Part shown: in pieces, positions 37,152-46,502 of the stretch | Layout: every line of letters begins with the position of its first letter | Position numbering within the stretch: position 1 is the first letter of the stretch | Source of the DNA: Kiritimatiellia bacterium | Lineage (GTDB): Bacteria > Verrucomicrobiota > Kiritimatiellia > JAAZAB01 | Assembly: GCA_028718125.1 (NCBI GenBank) | Contig: JAQUMN010000001.1 | Coordinates: 186,001-250,000, forward strand | Length of the DNA: 64,000 bases | Direction of reading: 5' to 3' | The notes under the pieces: generated by a model | Databases searched by the model: none | What the model was told of the DNA's origin: nothing | What the model saw: the letters and a program-made list of their open reading frames with translations, nothing else | Position numbers and translations under genes: made by a program

Positions 37152-37306
37152 CGAATTCGGTTCGGAAAATACGGCGGCGATTTTAGCTCATCTGCGCCGT
37201 TGTCGCGTTCGCGCATACACGAGTATAGCGCTTCACGCTCCGCCGGCGCAGCTGAGCCAAACTTGCCTTGTTTTCCCGAATCCGCCTCCGGCGGAAACCG
37301 AATTCG
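37152..37306. repeat. 155-bp imperfect palindromic element
   Basis: CGAATTCGGTT at 37152-37162 is repeated inverted at 37296-37306. Inside, GCTCATCTGCGCCG pairs with CGGCGCAGCTGAGC (one mismatch), so the whole unit can fold into one long hairpin. The remainder of the gap between the beta-helix gene and the amidohydrolase gene (37099-37758) is A/T-rich with no gene except the element at 37511. Confidence 0.6.
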
Positions 37307-37510
37307 CCCCACGGTTACATCGGGCTCCGCGCTGCGCTACGCCCGAAATCTGATTGCTTTGCCCTGCGCACCGGACGCCTCCTCCTACTTTATTATTGGC
37401 ATAACACGCAGGGCTAATAGCCAAAATACTGCCAAATTTCTTTTTATAATATCGCAAACGCGGAAATCTTTCAAGCTGAAATCATTGCAAATATCGGCAA
37501 AATATTCACG

Positions 37511-37625
37511 ACGGCGTCATCCATGACGAAACCAGCGGCGTCGCAGGCGCTCCGCCCTCCACTATCGCGAAAAAATTGGCGTTCATGGAGGGGCGAGCTC
37601 CCGCGAGACCGTTCTTGACGCAGCC
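37511..37625 (-). repeat. Palindromic dispersed element, copy E
   Basis: A nearly complete copy: GGCGTCATCCATG at the left (two bases shorter than the consensus terminus) and TGACGCAGCC at the right, with CCAGCGGCGTCGCAGGCGC and GAGCTCCCGCGAGACCG inside. Its core is almost identical to copy G. Confidence 0.85.
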
Positions 37626-37758
37626 CTGGTGCTGGCGAGGATTTTGATCTGATATTCAGATGGGACGTGGTCACAGGCCCGGCAGGAGGCGGCAAGTTGT
37701 CACAGGCGCGGGCGGCAAATGGCGGGCACATCAGCGCGCGCACGCCTTGTGCGCCGTG

Positions 37759-38646
37759 TTACAACCCGAGCAACCGCACGGCATTTTCGCGGGCAACTTT
37801 GCGGAAGACGCTCTCCGTAATCTTTTTTTCATCGCGCAACCGCAGCAGAAAATCCACCAAAGGCGTGGGGGTCGCCGGGTAGCTGATATCGGTGCCAAAG
37901 AACAGCCGGTCCTGGAATTCGTTTAAAAATTGCACGGCATAGTTCAGGTCGCGCTTCAAGGCATTGCACCCGCTGCCGGCGGACAAGTCGCCAAGCAGGT
38001 TGGGGTAACGCCGCATGAGTTTGGGCACCACGCCTTCTTCCTGAACGGGGTAAGCGGGATAACCATAGCGGTCGCCCGGGGTTTCCAGGCGTCCGATTTC
38101 CGCCCAAAAAGTCTGGGAGTGTCCCAGAAATTGCAGTTTGGGAAAGCGCCTTAAACTGAATTCGAGTTGCGGCAGGCCGGGATCGTCATACAAGCCGTAT
38201 AATCCGCCGATTCGCGCGGCCAGATGAAAGGTCAAAGGCAGGCCGACGCTTTCGACGTGTTTGAACAAATTTTGCACCATGGGATGCAGAACGGGCAGGT
38301 TGGCACACACTTCGCCGACGCCCTTGTAGCCCTGGTCCCGGTAATAGCCCAACAGCTGGTCGAGCGGCGCGCCGATGGAGTTGGTCATGGCGCGCGGATC
38401 GATATTGCAGAAGGGCACAAAGCGTCCGGGGTATTTGCGGCTGACTTCCAGAATTTCTTCGTTGGACTGCGGCATATAGGCGCATTCCGGGTTGACGCCC
38501 GGGAGCATGACGGCGCATTCGATATCGAGCTTGTCGTAGCGTTCGATCAATTGCTCCGGCGTGGTATAGGCTTGCGGGCCGCGCTTGAGGTGGGGCGGTC
38601 CGGCATGGATACGGGTATGACCGTGGATGTCAATAAAGGTTTTCAT
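37759..38646 (-). CDS. Amidohydrolase-family (amidohydro_2) metal-dependent hydrolase
   Basis: The 295-residue protein is cytoplasmic, with the TIM-barrel metal motif IDIHGHTRIH at the N-terminus. LTFHLAARIG supplies a further histidine, FLGHSQTFWAEI another, and LFFGTDISYPATPTPL carries the catalytic aspartate near the end. This pattern belongs to the ACMSD/2-pyrone-type amidohydrolases; substrates in this group include lactones and carboxylated rings. It begins eight bases after the stop of the giant BPL_N/HEAT gene and ends that operon, so its substrate may be a lactone or acid from the degraded glycan. That link is inference. Confidence 0.8.
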   Translation of the reverse strand: MKTFIDIHGHTRIHAGPPHLKRGPQAYTTPEQLIERYDKLDIECAVMLPGVNPECAYMPQSNEEILEVSRKYPGRFVPFCNIDPRAMTNSIGAPLDQLLGYYRDQGYKGVGEVCANLPVLHPMVQNLFKHVESVGLPLTFHLAARIGGLYGLYDDPGLPQLEFSLRRFPKLQFLGHSQTFWAEIGRLETPGDRYGYPAYPVQEEGVVPKLMRRYPNLLGDLSAGSGCNALKRDLNYAVQFLNEFQDRLFFGTDISYPATPTPLVDFLLRLRDEKKITESVFRKVARENAVRLLGL

Positions 38647-38654
38647 TAATGTTT

Positions 38655-41600
38655 TTATTTTCGCTTCCCAAATTCAACCAGGATCATGTCATGCGCCTCA
38701 AAATCACGTGCCGTGAAAACCAGCTTGTCGCCCGCGCGTTGGAACGCAATCTGCCGCCCGTTATCCGGGTAACTGATCTTAACGTCTTGCGTGGGCGGAT
38801 GGCTGATTGTCAGGGCAACGCCCCGCACCAGCTGCAAATTCGGGTCCATGTTCAGCAGGTGAATCATCCAGCGGTTCAGCTCCGGCTGTTGGCGCACGGT
38901 GATTTCAAGGTCTTTCGGGCAGCCGGCAGCCTCCACCGGCAATTGCGCCCCCTGGATTTTCAATCCGCCCTTGATCATCGCGGAGAGCAGTTCCCGGACG
39001 CCCGGCCAGAAATCCTTGAAATTAGCATGCATTTCCCAGCCGGAAGCCACATGGCAGAGGCCCGGATAAATCGGCGTCCAGAAATAGCACAGTCCCGCGC
39101 CGAACGTGTTGACCGTCAACGCCGGGTCGCCCTTGGCAAAATTGGCGAGAGGGCGGGCGGTGGTCGGTTTTATCCGGTCATATCCCAACGGCAGGTCATA
39201 TTCACAGGCGCCCCCTTTGCTTATCCCATCCAGCGCAAATTCATCGGTAACCGCGTAGACGCCGATGGACTTTACAGGCTTGATATCGCGATGAACGTAG
39301 AAGCGGTTTTTTTCCGGGAGAAGGTCATCCGCCCCAGCCAGGAACGTCGGCCGGCCGGCATCCCAGCAGAACGTGTCGTTTTTTTCCGGATTGGCTTCGT
39401 TGGCATGCCCGGCATAATCCAGTCCGAATACGTCGCTCAAGCCGTAATTTTTCTGTTGAACGCCCGACTGATCGAACAGGCTGGTGGTGCCGCCGGCAAT
39501 CAGTATCCCGCCATCCTTGACCCACTGGCGGATCAAGCCGGTTTCATCCGGCGTCAGGCTCTTGGCATCGGACAACAGCAGGATCTTGTAGCGCCGAAGT
39601 TTCGCGGCAGTCATGGTTTCCGCCCAGATGGCGTCAGACGGGATTTGCGACTGCTGCAGCGCCGACCACAGTCCGGACTGATTCTGCAAATAGCGCCGGG
39701 GTTGCGAAACGCGTTCGCCATACCCTTTGGCGTAAAGCAACAGATGGGTTCGCTCGCTCACGATCAAAGCCGCATTGGCCGCGGATTCCGGAATGGCAAG
39801 ATAGTCCTTGAGTAGGCGCGCTTTTTGGAAGATTTCCGCGGCCTTTTGCCACCGGCGCGCGTCCCAGGTCCACTGGCCCGCATCGCTGGCCTGCGGAAAT
39901 ATATGCTCCAAGGAGAAATTGAAGAAACACTCGCCATGCATCAGATGCTGGGCAAACCCGCGCACCGCATGTTCCGGCGACGGGCAATACCAGTTATAAA
40001 ATTCGCACATGACCGGGCGCGCCTCGCCATCCTTGGCCAGTTCCATCCTGAACGCATTGTTGGCGCCGAACGACTGATAGTCCTCGGGGCCGTGCCCGTC
40101 AATAATGCCACCGGCCTTGCCGGCCACCCCGGGATAGGTGGAAAACACCGTGGCGCTGAACGTGAAGGCGCAGCCCTTGCGGACGCCATGCAGCCATTCC
40201 TGGGCTTCGCGCCAGTGTTCCAGCAGCATATCGCCGGCCAGTTCCAGGAACTCGGCAAAAACCCGCTTGTTGACGAAATTCTCCTCATCCCGCTTGCCGC
40301 GCGGCGGCAGAAGTTCCTTGGCATCAGCGGGCACATCCAGCTTTTTGCGGAAATCGGCGCCATATTTCCTAGTTAAATAATTTATGAAGTCGACGTTATT
40401 CATTTCAATATTCGGATAATCCTCCTCCGTCCAGAATCCCTGGAATGACGGGATATCCGCCACTTTGAACAAAACCGCCTCCGCGCCGGCCTTATCCACC
40501 GTGCGGTCCTGGCGATATTGCTTATAAGGATTCTTGGAGCCGAATTGATTGCCGTCCATCGGCATTACTTCGATCCATTTCAGGCCATAATCGCCGGCCC
40601 TCTTCAGAATTTTCAGATATTGCTCCGGATCGTCATCCTGCCGCCCCCAGGCGTTATGAATGCCGGTCGCGCCGACATCGCGCAAATACGCAAAGGCCGC
40701 TGTTGGGTCATCCGGAAAATTGCCGTTCATCACCGGAAACGGGCGGCCGGCGAAAAAGTTGAAATGCCGGGTCAATCCGTAAAATGTGTCGTGGCGCGCG
40801 AGGAAATCAGCCTGGGTAACGCCCCTTTCGCCGCGGCCGCCGGCCTTGATTTCCGCCATCGCCAATTCGGCATGCCCCTGCAAACCCAGGCTTTGCGCGG
40901 TGGCGTAAATATTTTTTATCCGCCCACCGCCCCGGCGCGGCGCCGGAAAATCATCGGCAGTTTTGACCCAATGCTCCAGTTGCGGCAGCGCCCGCGGATC
41001 GCCGATATGCCCCAGGGCGCGGATGGCGGCAATCATCAAGCCGCGCTGCACCGGGTCCTGGCAGTCAGAATCGGTGATAATTTTTATGAGTGGCGAGACC
41101 GCGTCCGCGGCTTTCAACCACCCCAGCGCCAACACCGCATTTTCCCGTGTGAAATAATCGTCGTTATTAATATTTTCGAGCAATACCCCGGCAGCCGCCG
41201 GGTCGCCGATCTGGCCCAAAGCCTGCACCGCGCGGCGGCGCGCCCATTTATCGGGTCCTTGCGCCGCCTTGACCAGGGCGGGCACGGCTTCCTTGGAACG
41301 CATCCACCCCAAAGCGAGAATAGCGTTGGTCCGGACCTTTTCATCCGGATCATCCAGCAACTTCACCAGGGTGGCGATCGCGCGCCGATCGCCGAGGCGG
41401 CCCAATTCCAGGGCCGCCTCACGCCGCGCCTTGACGTCCGTTGACGCACATTCCTGAATCAGAGCAGGCACGTTAGCTTCATCCCTGGCGTGCGCCGCCG
41501 CATATTGCGCCGCCGTAACTGCGGCTGCCTGCGGCTCAATCGCGGCCAGCAGGGCATCGGCGCGGGTCGTAAGCGCCTGCCGCTCCGCGTCATCGAACAA

Positions 41601-42794
41601 TCTTGACTTAATGGCATCGCCGTACAGGAAGTCGGCCACCGCCTGCGGCGCATTGTCCATCCAGACATTGCTTTCCATGTCGGCAATATTTTTTTCGACG
41701 TCCTTTCGTGCTTGAGCGCTTTTGCCGGGAACGGCGGCGATCATTTTCAGCACGCCTTCCTTGTTGAAAAAGGGATTGTCGGCCACAAGCTCTTCGCGGC
41801 GCATGGCGTTGATGGCATTGATTTTTTCGGCCAGAAGTTCCTGATATTTACGCCCCAGCTTGTCCAGCGCCAGGTCCAGCGTCTTAAGCATGTCGGCGGC
41901 CTGGGCGCGGTCAGCACCCGTGCAATACGGCAGGGCATACGCCAGGCGGTATTGCCGTGATTGAAGCTGAGCCTCCCAGCGGTTTTTTAGCTCCGGAATT
42001 ATGCCGGCCCGCGTATCCGGCCCGCGCTCATTTAAGGTATAATCAGAAAGTTTTTCCCGCCGCAGAAATTCCAATTCCGCCGCGCGCCGGGTCTCGACCA
42101 TTTCCGCCGCCGTCATTTTCGGCGCGGCGGCCAGCCAGCCGATGCAGTTCAGGAACAAAATCCGCTCCGACCCCTGCATGGCTTCGGTCTTGGCGTCCAT
42201 GCCGATGAAAGACCCCAGGGCAATGTAACGCCCGCCGTAAATTTCACCGGATACGCCGACCGGCAAGCCGCTGCTGTCCGTTAAGAACACTTCGCCCAGA
42301 GGGCCGGTCTGCACAAGCAAGTGATCCCAGGAGCTGAGGAAAAACGGCGCGGCAATTCCCGCGATCAAGGGGCCGGAACCACGGGGATAAACCCCCGACC
42401 CCTGGACGCGATTATAAACGGCGCCGATTTGCGGAAAAAGCGGCCGGTTGCCCGTGCGCGTGTAACCCGAGCGAAACGCGCCCGCCAGGATGCCCTTGCC
42501 CTGGGCCAAGAAATCAATCATGTTGCGCCGGCCGTTGAATCCGTCAAACTTGAGCGCATTCCAGCCGCCAGGCAGAAACAACACATCCAGCCGGTTGAGC
42601 TTGTCGCCTTGCTGCAAGTCCTTGCGGGTGATGATCTCGGTTTCATATTGCGCCTCGGCCAGGGTTTTGAGCATGCCGGGGGTGATGTAAGACCGCGCAT
42701 CCTCGAACACGCCGACGCGCTTGACGTCTGCCGCCGAAGCCAGCGCGGAAATCATAACCAGGACGCCGATCAGGAACATGTGGCCGAGTTGCAT
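38655..42794 (-). CDS. Giant secreted protein: BPL_N-like domain, HEAT repeats, GH42-like module
   Basis: The 1379-residue protein has a signal peptide (FLIGVLVMISALASAADV). Residues 25-215 are a class-I amidotransferase-like fold as in biotin-protein-ligase N-terminal domains (VGVFEDARS, DVLFLPGGWNALKF), but GKGILAGAFRSGY has Ala where the nucleophilic Cys would be. A helical stretch leads to HEAT repeats (~440-610; REAALELGRLGDRRAIATLV, KWARRRAVQALGQIGDPAAA). Residues ~660-1010 look like a TIM barrel (GLKWIEVMPMDGNQ, PVMCEFYNWYCPSPEHA). Then comes a GH42 trimerisation-like part (ILLLSDAKSLTPDETGLIRQ) and a beta-rich end. It is the third gene of an operon after an FG-GAP gene and a GH84-like gene, 63 bases from the latter. 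Confidence 0.7.
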   Translation of the reverse strand: MQLGHMFLIGVLVMISALASAADVKRVGVFEDARSYITPGMLKTLAEAQYETEIITRKDLQQGDKLNRLDVLFLPGGWNALKFDGFNGRRNMIDFLAQGKGILAGAFRSGYTRTGNRPLFPQIGAVYNRVQGSGVYPRGSGPLIAGIAAPFFLSSWDHLLVQTGPLGEVFLTDSSGLPVGVSGEIYGGRYIALGSFIGMDAKTEAMQGSERILFLNCIGWLAAAPKMTAAEMVETRRAAELEFLRREKLSDYTLNERGPDTRAGIIPELKNRWEAQLQSRQYRLAYALPYCTGADRAQAADMLKTLDLALDKLGRKYQELLAEKINAINAMRREELVADNPFFNKEGVLKMIAAVPGKSAQARKDVEKNIADMESNVWMDNAPQAVADFLYGDAIKSRLFDDAERQALTTRADALLAAIEPQAAAVTAAQYAAAHARDEANVPALIQECASTDVKARREAALELGRLGDRRAIATLVKLLDDPDEKVRTNAILALGWMRSKEAVPALVKAAQGPDKWARRRAVQALGQIGDPAAAGVLLENINNDDYFTRENAVLALGWLKAADAVSPLIKIITDSDCQDPVQRGLMIAAIRALGHIGDPRALPQLEHWVKTADDFPAPRRGGGRIKNIYATAQSLGLQGHAELAMAEIKAGGRGERGVTQADFLARHDTFYGLTRHFNFFAGRPFPVMNGNFPDDPTAAFAYLRDVGATGIHNAWGRQDDDPEQYLKILKRAGDYGLKWIEVMPMDGNQFGSKNPYKQYRQDRTVDKAGAEAVLFKVADIPSFQGFWTEEDYPNIEMNNVDFINYLTRKYGADFRKKLDVPADAKELLPPRGKRDEENFVNKRVFAEFLELAGDMLLEHWREAQEWLHGVRKGCAFTFSATVFSTYPGVAGKAGGIIDGHGPEDYQSFGANNAFRMELAKDGEARPVMCEFYNWYCPSPEHAVRGFAQHLMHGECFFNFSLEHIFPQASDAGQWTWDARRWQKAAEIFQKARLLKDYLAIPESAANAALIVSERTHLLLYAKGYGERVSQPRRYLQNQSGLWSALQQSQIPSDAIWAETMTAAKLRRYKILLLSDAKSLTPDETGLIRQWVKDGGILIAGGTTSLFDQSGVQQKNYGLSDVFGLDYAGHANEANPEKNDTFCWDAGRPTFLAGADDLLPEKNRFYVHRDIKPVKSIGVYAVTDEFALDGISKGGACEYDLPLGYDRIKPTTARPLANFAKGDPALTVNTFGAGLCYFWTPIYPGLCHVASGWEMHANFKDFWPGVRELLSAMIKGGLKIQGAQLPVEAAGCPKDLEITVRQQPELNRWMIHLLNMDPNLQLVRGVALTISHPPTQDVKISYPDNGRQIAFQRAGDKLVFTARDFEAHDMILVEFGKRK

Positions 42795-42857
42795 GGTGGT
42801 TTCCTTTTTGTTGATTTTTTACATCAGGTATCTATTTAACATTACGGTCATAGCTGC

Positions 42858-45083
42858 TTATTTCCCGCCATCGGCAACCTTGCGCACAACCAGGTAATTC
42901 AGCGCAAAATACGGAACGCCGGACTTGGCGCTTTCCTCAAGATTACTGATGGCCAGGACATTGCTGCGCTGCAATGCCGGCAGCGGCACCTTGAACGACT
43001 GCGCCGACCACTGCTCGCGGCTGAAGGGATTCGGACCTTTGAAAAGACTTTTGCCGTTCAGCTTGATTTCGATGGCGCAGTTTGTGCCGGCGCCGCCGTC
43101 CCGCCCGCAAATCAGCAGGGCATAACCCGTCTCCGGCGGATAGGGCTCGATCTCGAATTTCAGGGTCATTTCCGGCGCCCGGGATTTGGCCCCATAGATC
43201 CAAGTCGCATGGCGGCCGAAAATCGTCCGCGGCTTGTAGCCGCCGCTGAAGCCGGACGCCGTGAAAATTCGATCGGCCTCGGGGTTGAAGGCCGGCGTCT
43301 CCTTCCGCGCCGCCGCCTCGACATCGCCGGTCTGGGCGGCGAACCGCGCCAGATCCTTGTTCTTCTTGATCGCGTCGCGGAACGTTTCCATGCTCTTGAG
43401 CCGCCCGGCAAACGACGCCCATTGTTGCGCCGCGGCCGGATGATGCGCGTTGTTCGCCAACGCCTCGGACAGCCTCTGGATCTCGGCGATCTTACTTTCA
43501 ATCTCGGCAATCTTTCTTGCCGCCGCGGGCGTCGGGCTCAGGTCGAACTGGTCAAACCAGGAAAAGGCTTCCACGATGCGGCGGATCGTATCGTAGTTCT
43601 CAGGGCCGACCAGTTGACAGGTGGCGTGGTAGGCCGCTTGTTCGGCGTCATAACCGTCCGGATTCCAAAGCATGGCGCTCCAGAGCATATCCGGATACAG
43701 TCCCGGCGAATTCAGCCCCGCGCCGGCAAAATCGAGGTACACGGCCTTGTCCCGGCCTTCCCCCAACCACCATTTCAGGACATCCGACGGGTACGTGATG
43801 TAGGCCGTATGCCGCGTGTCGCTGGCGTTCTGCCAGAAGAAGGGCTTGCGCTGGATGAGATTCGCGAATGCCGCCGTGTCTTCCCGCGTGAATCCCCGCG
43901 TCTTGACGCTCGGGCCCGTCCACGCCATGGCAATGTCCTTCGGGATGCGTTCGCCCATAGCCTTCAGGTACTCGATGGGAGATTCCTCCGCCCACGGATT
44001 TTTTGTGCGCGGGCCATGGTAGAACGGTTGAACGAACGACATGGTGGCGCGGGGATAAGACTTCCGCATCCTGTCGTAAAGCCGGTTGATGAAATAAATA
44101 TCCGCTTCCCGGGCCGTGCCGAAGTTCTTCTCGTCCGCCGGGCTGAGAGGATACCGGTAATCGTCCGGCGTGTAATTAATGCCGCCGCCGGCTTCGAGAA
44201 TCGGCTCGCACAGCTTCCAGACAATGTCAAAGTGCTCGTCGCCCTTGCTGTCGACCTGCACCTGCTCGTTGATGGTTGTCCCGATGGCGAACGGCATGAT
44301 GCCCACTTCCCACGTAATGCCGAGGCCTTTGAAGTTCTTGCCGATGGCCGCCACCTTGTCGGTCAGTTCCTTGGGGCGCGGGGGACGCCAGTCGATCCAC
44401 TCCCGCGGCGCGGAGCGCCGCGGCACCAGCAGGGACTTTGTGAAATGAATCTCGTCAAGTTTGGTCATCAGCGGGTAGATGCGTGAGGCGGCCACGTAGT
44501 CGCTAACCCCCGGCCCGGTCGTGGTGCGCCTGAGCATGAACGGGTAATCGCGCACGTCGACGGCGTGCAGAACTGCCGCGCTGTCGCGCCACGTGATCAT
44601 CTGGATCAGCGAGTTGATCGCCCACAACAGGCCCAGGTGATCCGCCCCCTTGAGGACCACGATGTTCCTGCCCCCTTCCCGGAAACACCGGATCGCATAA
44701 CCCTGCGGGTGATCGGGCACGTCAAGCGCTTCGGCCGGCCCGGTCGCGCCGACCGCGAAAATCGTACCGCAGTCTTCCTGCATTGAATCGACGATGCGGC
44801 AGGTCCCGCCATACTGGACAATGCGGTCCGCCAGGAGCCGCAGGCGAGCGTCGTCTCTGTTCAGTCCTTTCCCCGTCAGGATGCAGGCGTTCGAGAGGGC
44901 ATAGACATTCGTCTGGTACACCGCCTCCCGCGGGAACGGCAGAATTTTTCCGCTGTAGATCGGAATCGCGAACGGATCGTTCTTGAGCCGGTACGGCACG
45001 CTGTTGGTGTCTTCCGCCGGCGTCGTGCACGCCAGTCCAGCCAGAATTGCCGCCGTCAAAAAGCTTGTTCTTGCGTATGTCAT
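42858..45083 (-). CDS. Secreted GH84-like glycosidase (beta-N-acetylglucosaminidase domain), paralogue 1
   Basis: The 741-residue protein has a signal peptide (SFLTAAILAGLACTTPAEDT). A GH20b-like N-terminal domain (~40-165) contains HPQGYAIRCFREGGRN and HLGLLWAINSLIQMI. The barrel that follows has GGGINYTPDDYRYPLSPADE, with an Asp-Asp pair where GH84 enzymes have their catalytic aspartates, then SFVQPFYHGPR. A helical bundle and a C-terminal beta-domain (ALLICGRDGGAGTNCAIEIK) end it. GH84 enzymes remove N-acetylglucosamine by substrate-assisted catalysis. The match is by pattern only, and GH20- or GH67-related enzymes are alternatives. Its ATG overlaps the stop of the FG-GAP gene. Confidence 0.6.
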   Translation of the reverse strand: MTYARTSFLTAAILAGLACTTPAEDTNSVPYRLKNDPFAIPIYSGKILPFPREAVYQTNVYALSNACILTGKGLNRDDARLRLLADRIVQYGGTCRIVDSMQEDCGTIFAVGATGPAEALDVPDHPQGYAIRCFREGGRNIVVLKGADHLGLLWAINSLIQMITWRDSAAVLHAVDVRDYPFMLRRTTTGPGVSDYVAASRIYPLMTKLDEIHFTKSLLVPRRSAPREWIDWRPPRPKELTDKVAAIGKNFKGLGITWEVGIMPFAIGTTINEQVQVDSKGDEHFDIVWKLCEPILEAGGGINYTPDDYRYPLSPADEKNFGTAREADIYFINRLYDRMRKSYPRATMSFVQPFYHGPRTKNPWAEESPIEYLKAMGERIPKDIAMAWTGPSVKTRGFTREDTAAFANLIQRKPFFWQNASDTRHTAYITYPSDVLKWWLGEGRDKAVYLDFAGAGLNSPGLYPDMLWSAMLWNPDGYDAEQAAYHATCQLVGPENYDTIRRIVEAFSWFDQFDLSPTPAAARKIAEIESKIAEIQRLSEALANNAHHPAAAQQWASFAGRLKSMETFRDAIKKNKDLARFAAQTGDVEAAARKETPAFNPEADRIFTASGFSGGYKPRTIFGRHATWIYGAKSRAPEMTLKFEIEPYPPETGYALLICGRDGGAGTNCAIEIKLNGKSLFKGPNPFSREQWSAQSFKVPLPALQRSNVLAISNLEESAKSGVPYFALNYLVVRKVADGGK

Positions 45084-46267
45084 TTTAGTTCTTCCTTCTC
45101 TACCGTTGGCGGTTTCGCGCCTTCGGTTACGCCCGTTTCGGCCTGCTTGCCGCAGTAAATCCGGAATCTCCCGTCAATCCCCCTGGCAATCAGATCCTTC
45201 GCGCCATCCCCGTCGATATCCTCAAGAAAGAGCGCGCCGCTCCGCGGTATCTTCAGCGCCTGGTCGGCTTGCGCCGGGTCGGAGGGAAACTCCTGCCCCT
45301 TCTTCTGGAAAAAAATCAGCGCCCGGCTGCCGCCGTCAAGGACGACCAGGTCGCACAACTTGTCGCCGTCGAGATCTTCCGCAATGATGCTTCCCCCGGC
45401 GGCGAGGGTCACGGACGGCGCTGCGTCGGCGTCGAACCCGATCGGCTGATTCTGGAAATAGAGACAGGTCTTAGGCCCGCCGGAGACCACCAGGTCGGGC
45501 AGACCGTCGCCGTTCATATCGGCCACCGCTAACGACGAGGGCGGGCATGCCACGGCCAGTTCGAGGAAGTCGCTTAATTCCCCGGGATTGACCCGCATGG
45601 AAACCAGCGGGCCGTAGTAGATATACAGTTTGTCCCCGGTCCCGCGCGACCGGGCGATCACATCCATGGACCCGTCGGCATTGACGTCCGCCGCAAGTGT
45701 GCGTCCGGTGTCGTTTACGTGCGGCCCCAGGATGTAGCCGCTCTCTGCCCGTATCCTGCCGCCCTTTACGAAGAATGTGCGCCAGACCGGCGCGACGAGC
45801 ACATCATAGCTGCCCTGGCTGTTGATCCGGCAAACCTGCATGCTGTCGTTGATCTGGTTGCCGGTGTGGAAAGCCTCTGTGCGGACCGGGTCGAACCCGT
45901 TCTTGTTCATGAAAAAACACACGTCGCCGCCGATCACGGCCCCGATATCGTTCGTTCCGTCCTGGTCGAAGTCGTAAATCGCCAGGCTGAAACAGTTGGA
46001 AAACGCCAGGGTACGGTCCGGAATCTCCGGCAAGCGCCCGCCGGCATTGTAGAACAGCAGTACTGCGCTTTCCGTTCGCTCCCCGGCCTTCCGCACGGAA
46101 TTGACTGCCATGTCCGGGCGCCCGTCCCCGTTCAGATCGCCGAAGACCGTGGACGCCGCCCCCGGCGCCTGCGACGTGCAGGCCGGCTGCTCGGCGAATT
46201 GAAACGACGCGCCATTAAGCGTGATGGCGGAAAACGCGATCAAGGTCATGAACGAAAATTTTTCCAT
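45080..46267 (-). CDS. Secreted FG-GAP/VCBS beta-propeller protein
   Basis: From the ATG at 46267 (AAGGA site upstream) the protein is 395 residues with a signal peptide (FSFMTLIAFSAITLNGAS). It has about six FG-GAP/VCBS-type repeats, each with a calcium-loop motif: VFGDLNGDGRPDMAVN, IYDFDQDGTNDIGA, AADVNADGSMDVIA, VADMNGDGLPDLVV, AEDLDGDKLCDLVV and LEDIDGDGAKDLIA. This should fold as a calcium-bound beta-propeller outside the cytoplasm and may bind glycans or partner proteins. It is first in the operon with the GH84-like gene (ATGA overlap), the giant protein and the amidohydrolase. A homologue at 56609 also lies beside a GH84-like gene. Confidence 0.88.
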   Translation of the reverse strand: MEKFSFMTLIAFSAITLNGASFQFAEQPACTSQAPGAASTVFGDLNGDGRPDMAVNSVRKAGERTESAVLLFYNAGGRLPEIPDRTLAFSNCFSLAIYDFDQDGTNDIGAVIGGDVCFFMNKNGFDPVRTEAFHTGNQINDSMQVCRINSQGSYDVLVAPVWRTFFVKGGRIRAESGYILGPHVNDTGRTLAADVNADGSMDVIARSRGTGDKLYIYYGPLVSMRVNPGELSDFLELAVACPPSSLAVADMNGDGLPDLVVSGGPKTCLYFQNQPIGFDADAAPSVTLAAGGSIIAEDLDGDKLCDLVVLDGGSRALIFFQKKGQEFPSDPAQADQALKIPRSGALFLEDIDGDGAKDLIARGIDGRFRIYCGKQAETGVTEGAKPPTVEKEELK

Positions 46268-46445
46268 TGGTAACGGTCCTTTTCGATAGTCATATGGGCC
46301 GGGCATTGCGGTTTTCAAACGGCGCCGTCCAAGCTAATTGCCGGGCACACCGCCGGCGCCTGTTTATACCTTAATTTCAGACTTCCTGATCCCGGCGAAA
46401 GACAATACGTCGGCACTTGCATCGATTCCATGGAGGGCCGTAGAT

Positions 46446-46468
46446 TTGCCGGGCGTTTCGCCCGGCAA
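46446..46468. terminator. Strong hairpin downstream of the beta-helix gene
   Basis: TTGCCGGGCG and CGCCCGGCAA form a perfect 10-bp stem with a TTT loop, 35 bases past the minus-strand beta-helix stop. No T-run follows on either strand, so it may act as a weak terminator or an RNA-stabilising structure. Confidence 0.4.
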
Positions 46469-46502
46469 CCATCGTCGCGCCCTTGTCCCGGCGGGATTCA
46501 GA

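Noticed and set aside
43209-44486. 425-codon plus-strand frame opposite the GH84-like gene
   Set aside because: Arg/Pro/His-rich translation without any motif; the minus-strand frame has a signal peptide, domain motifs and operon coupling.
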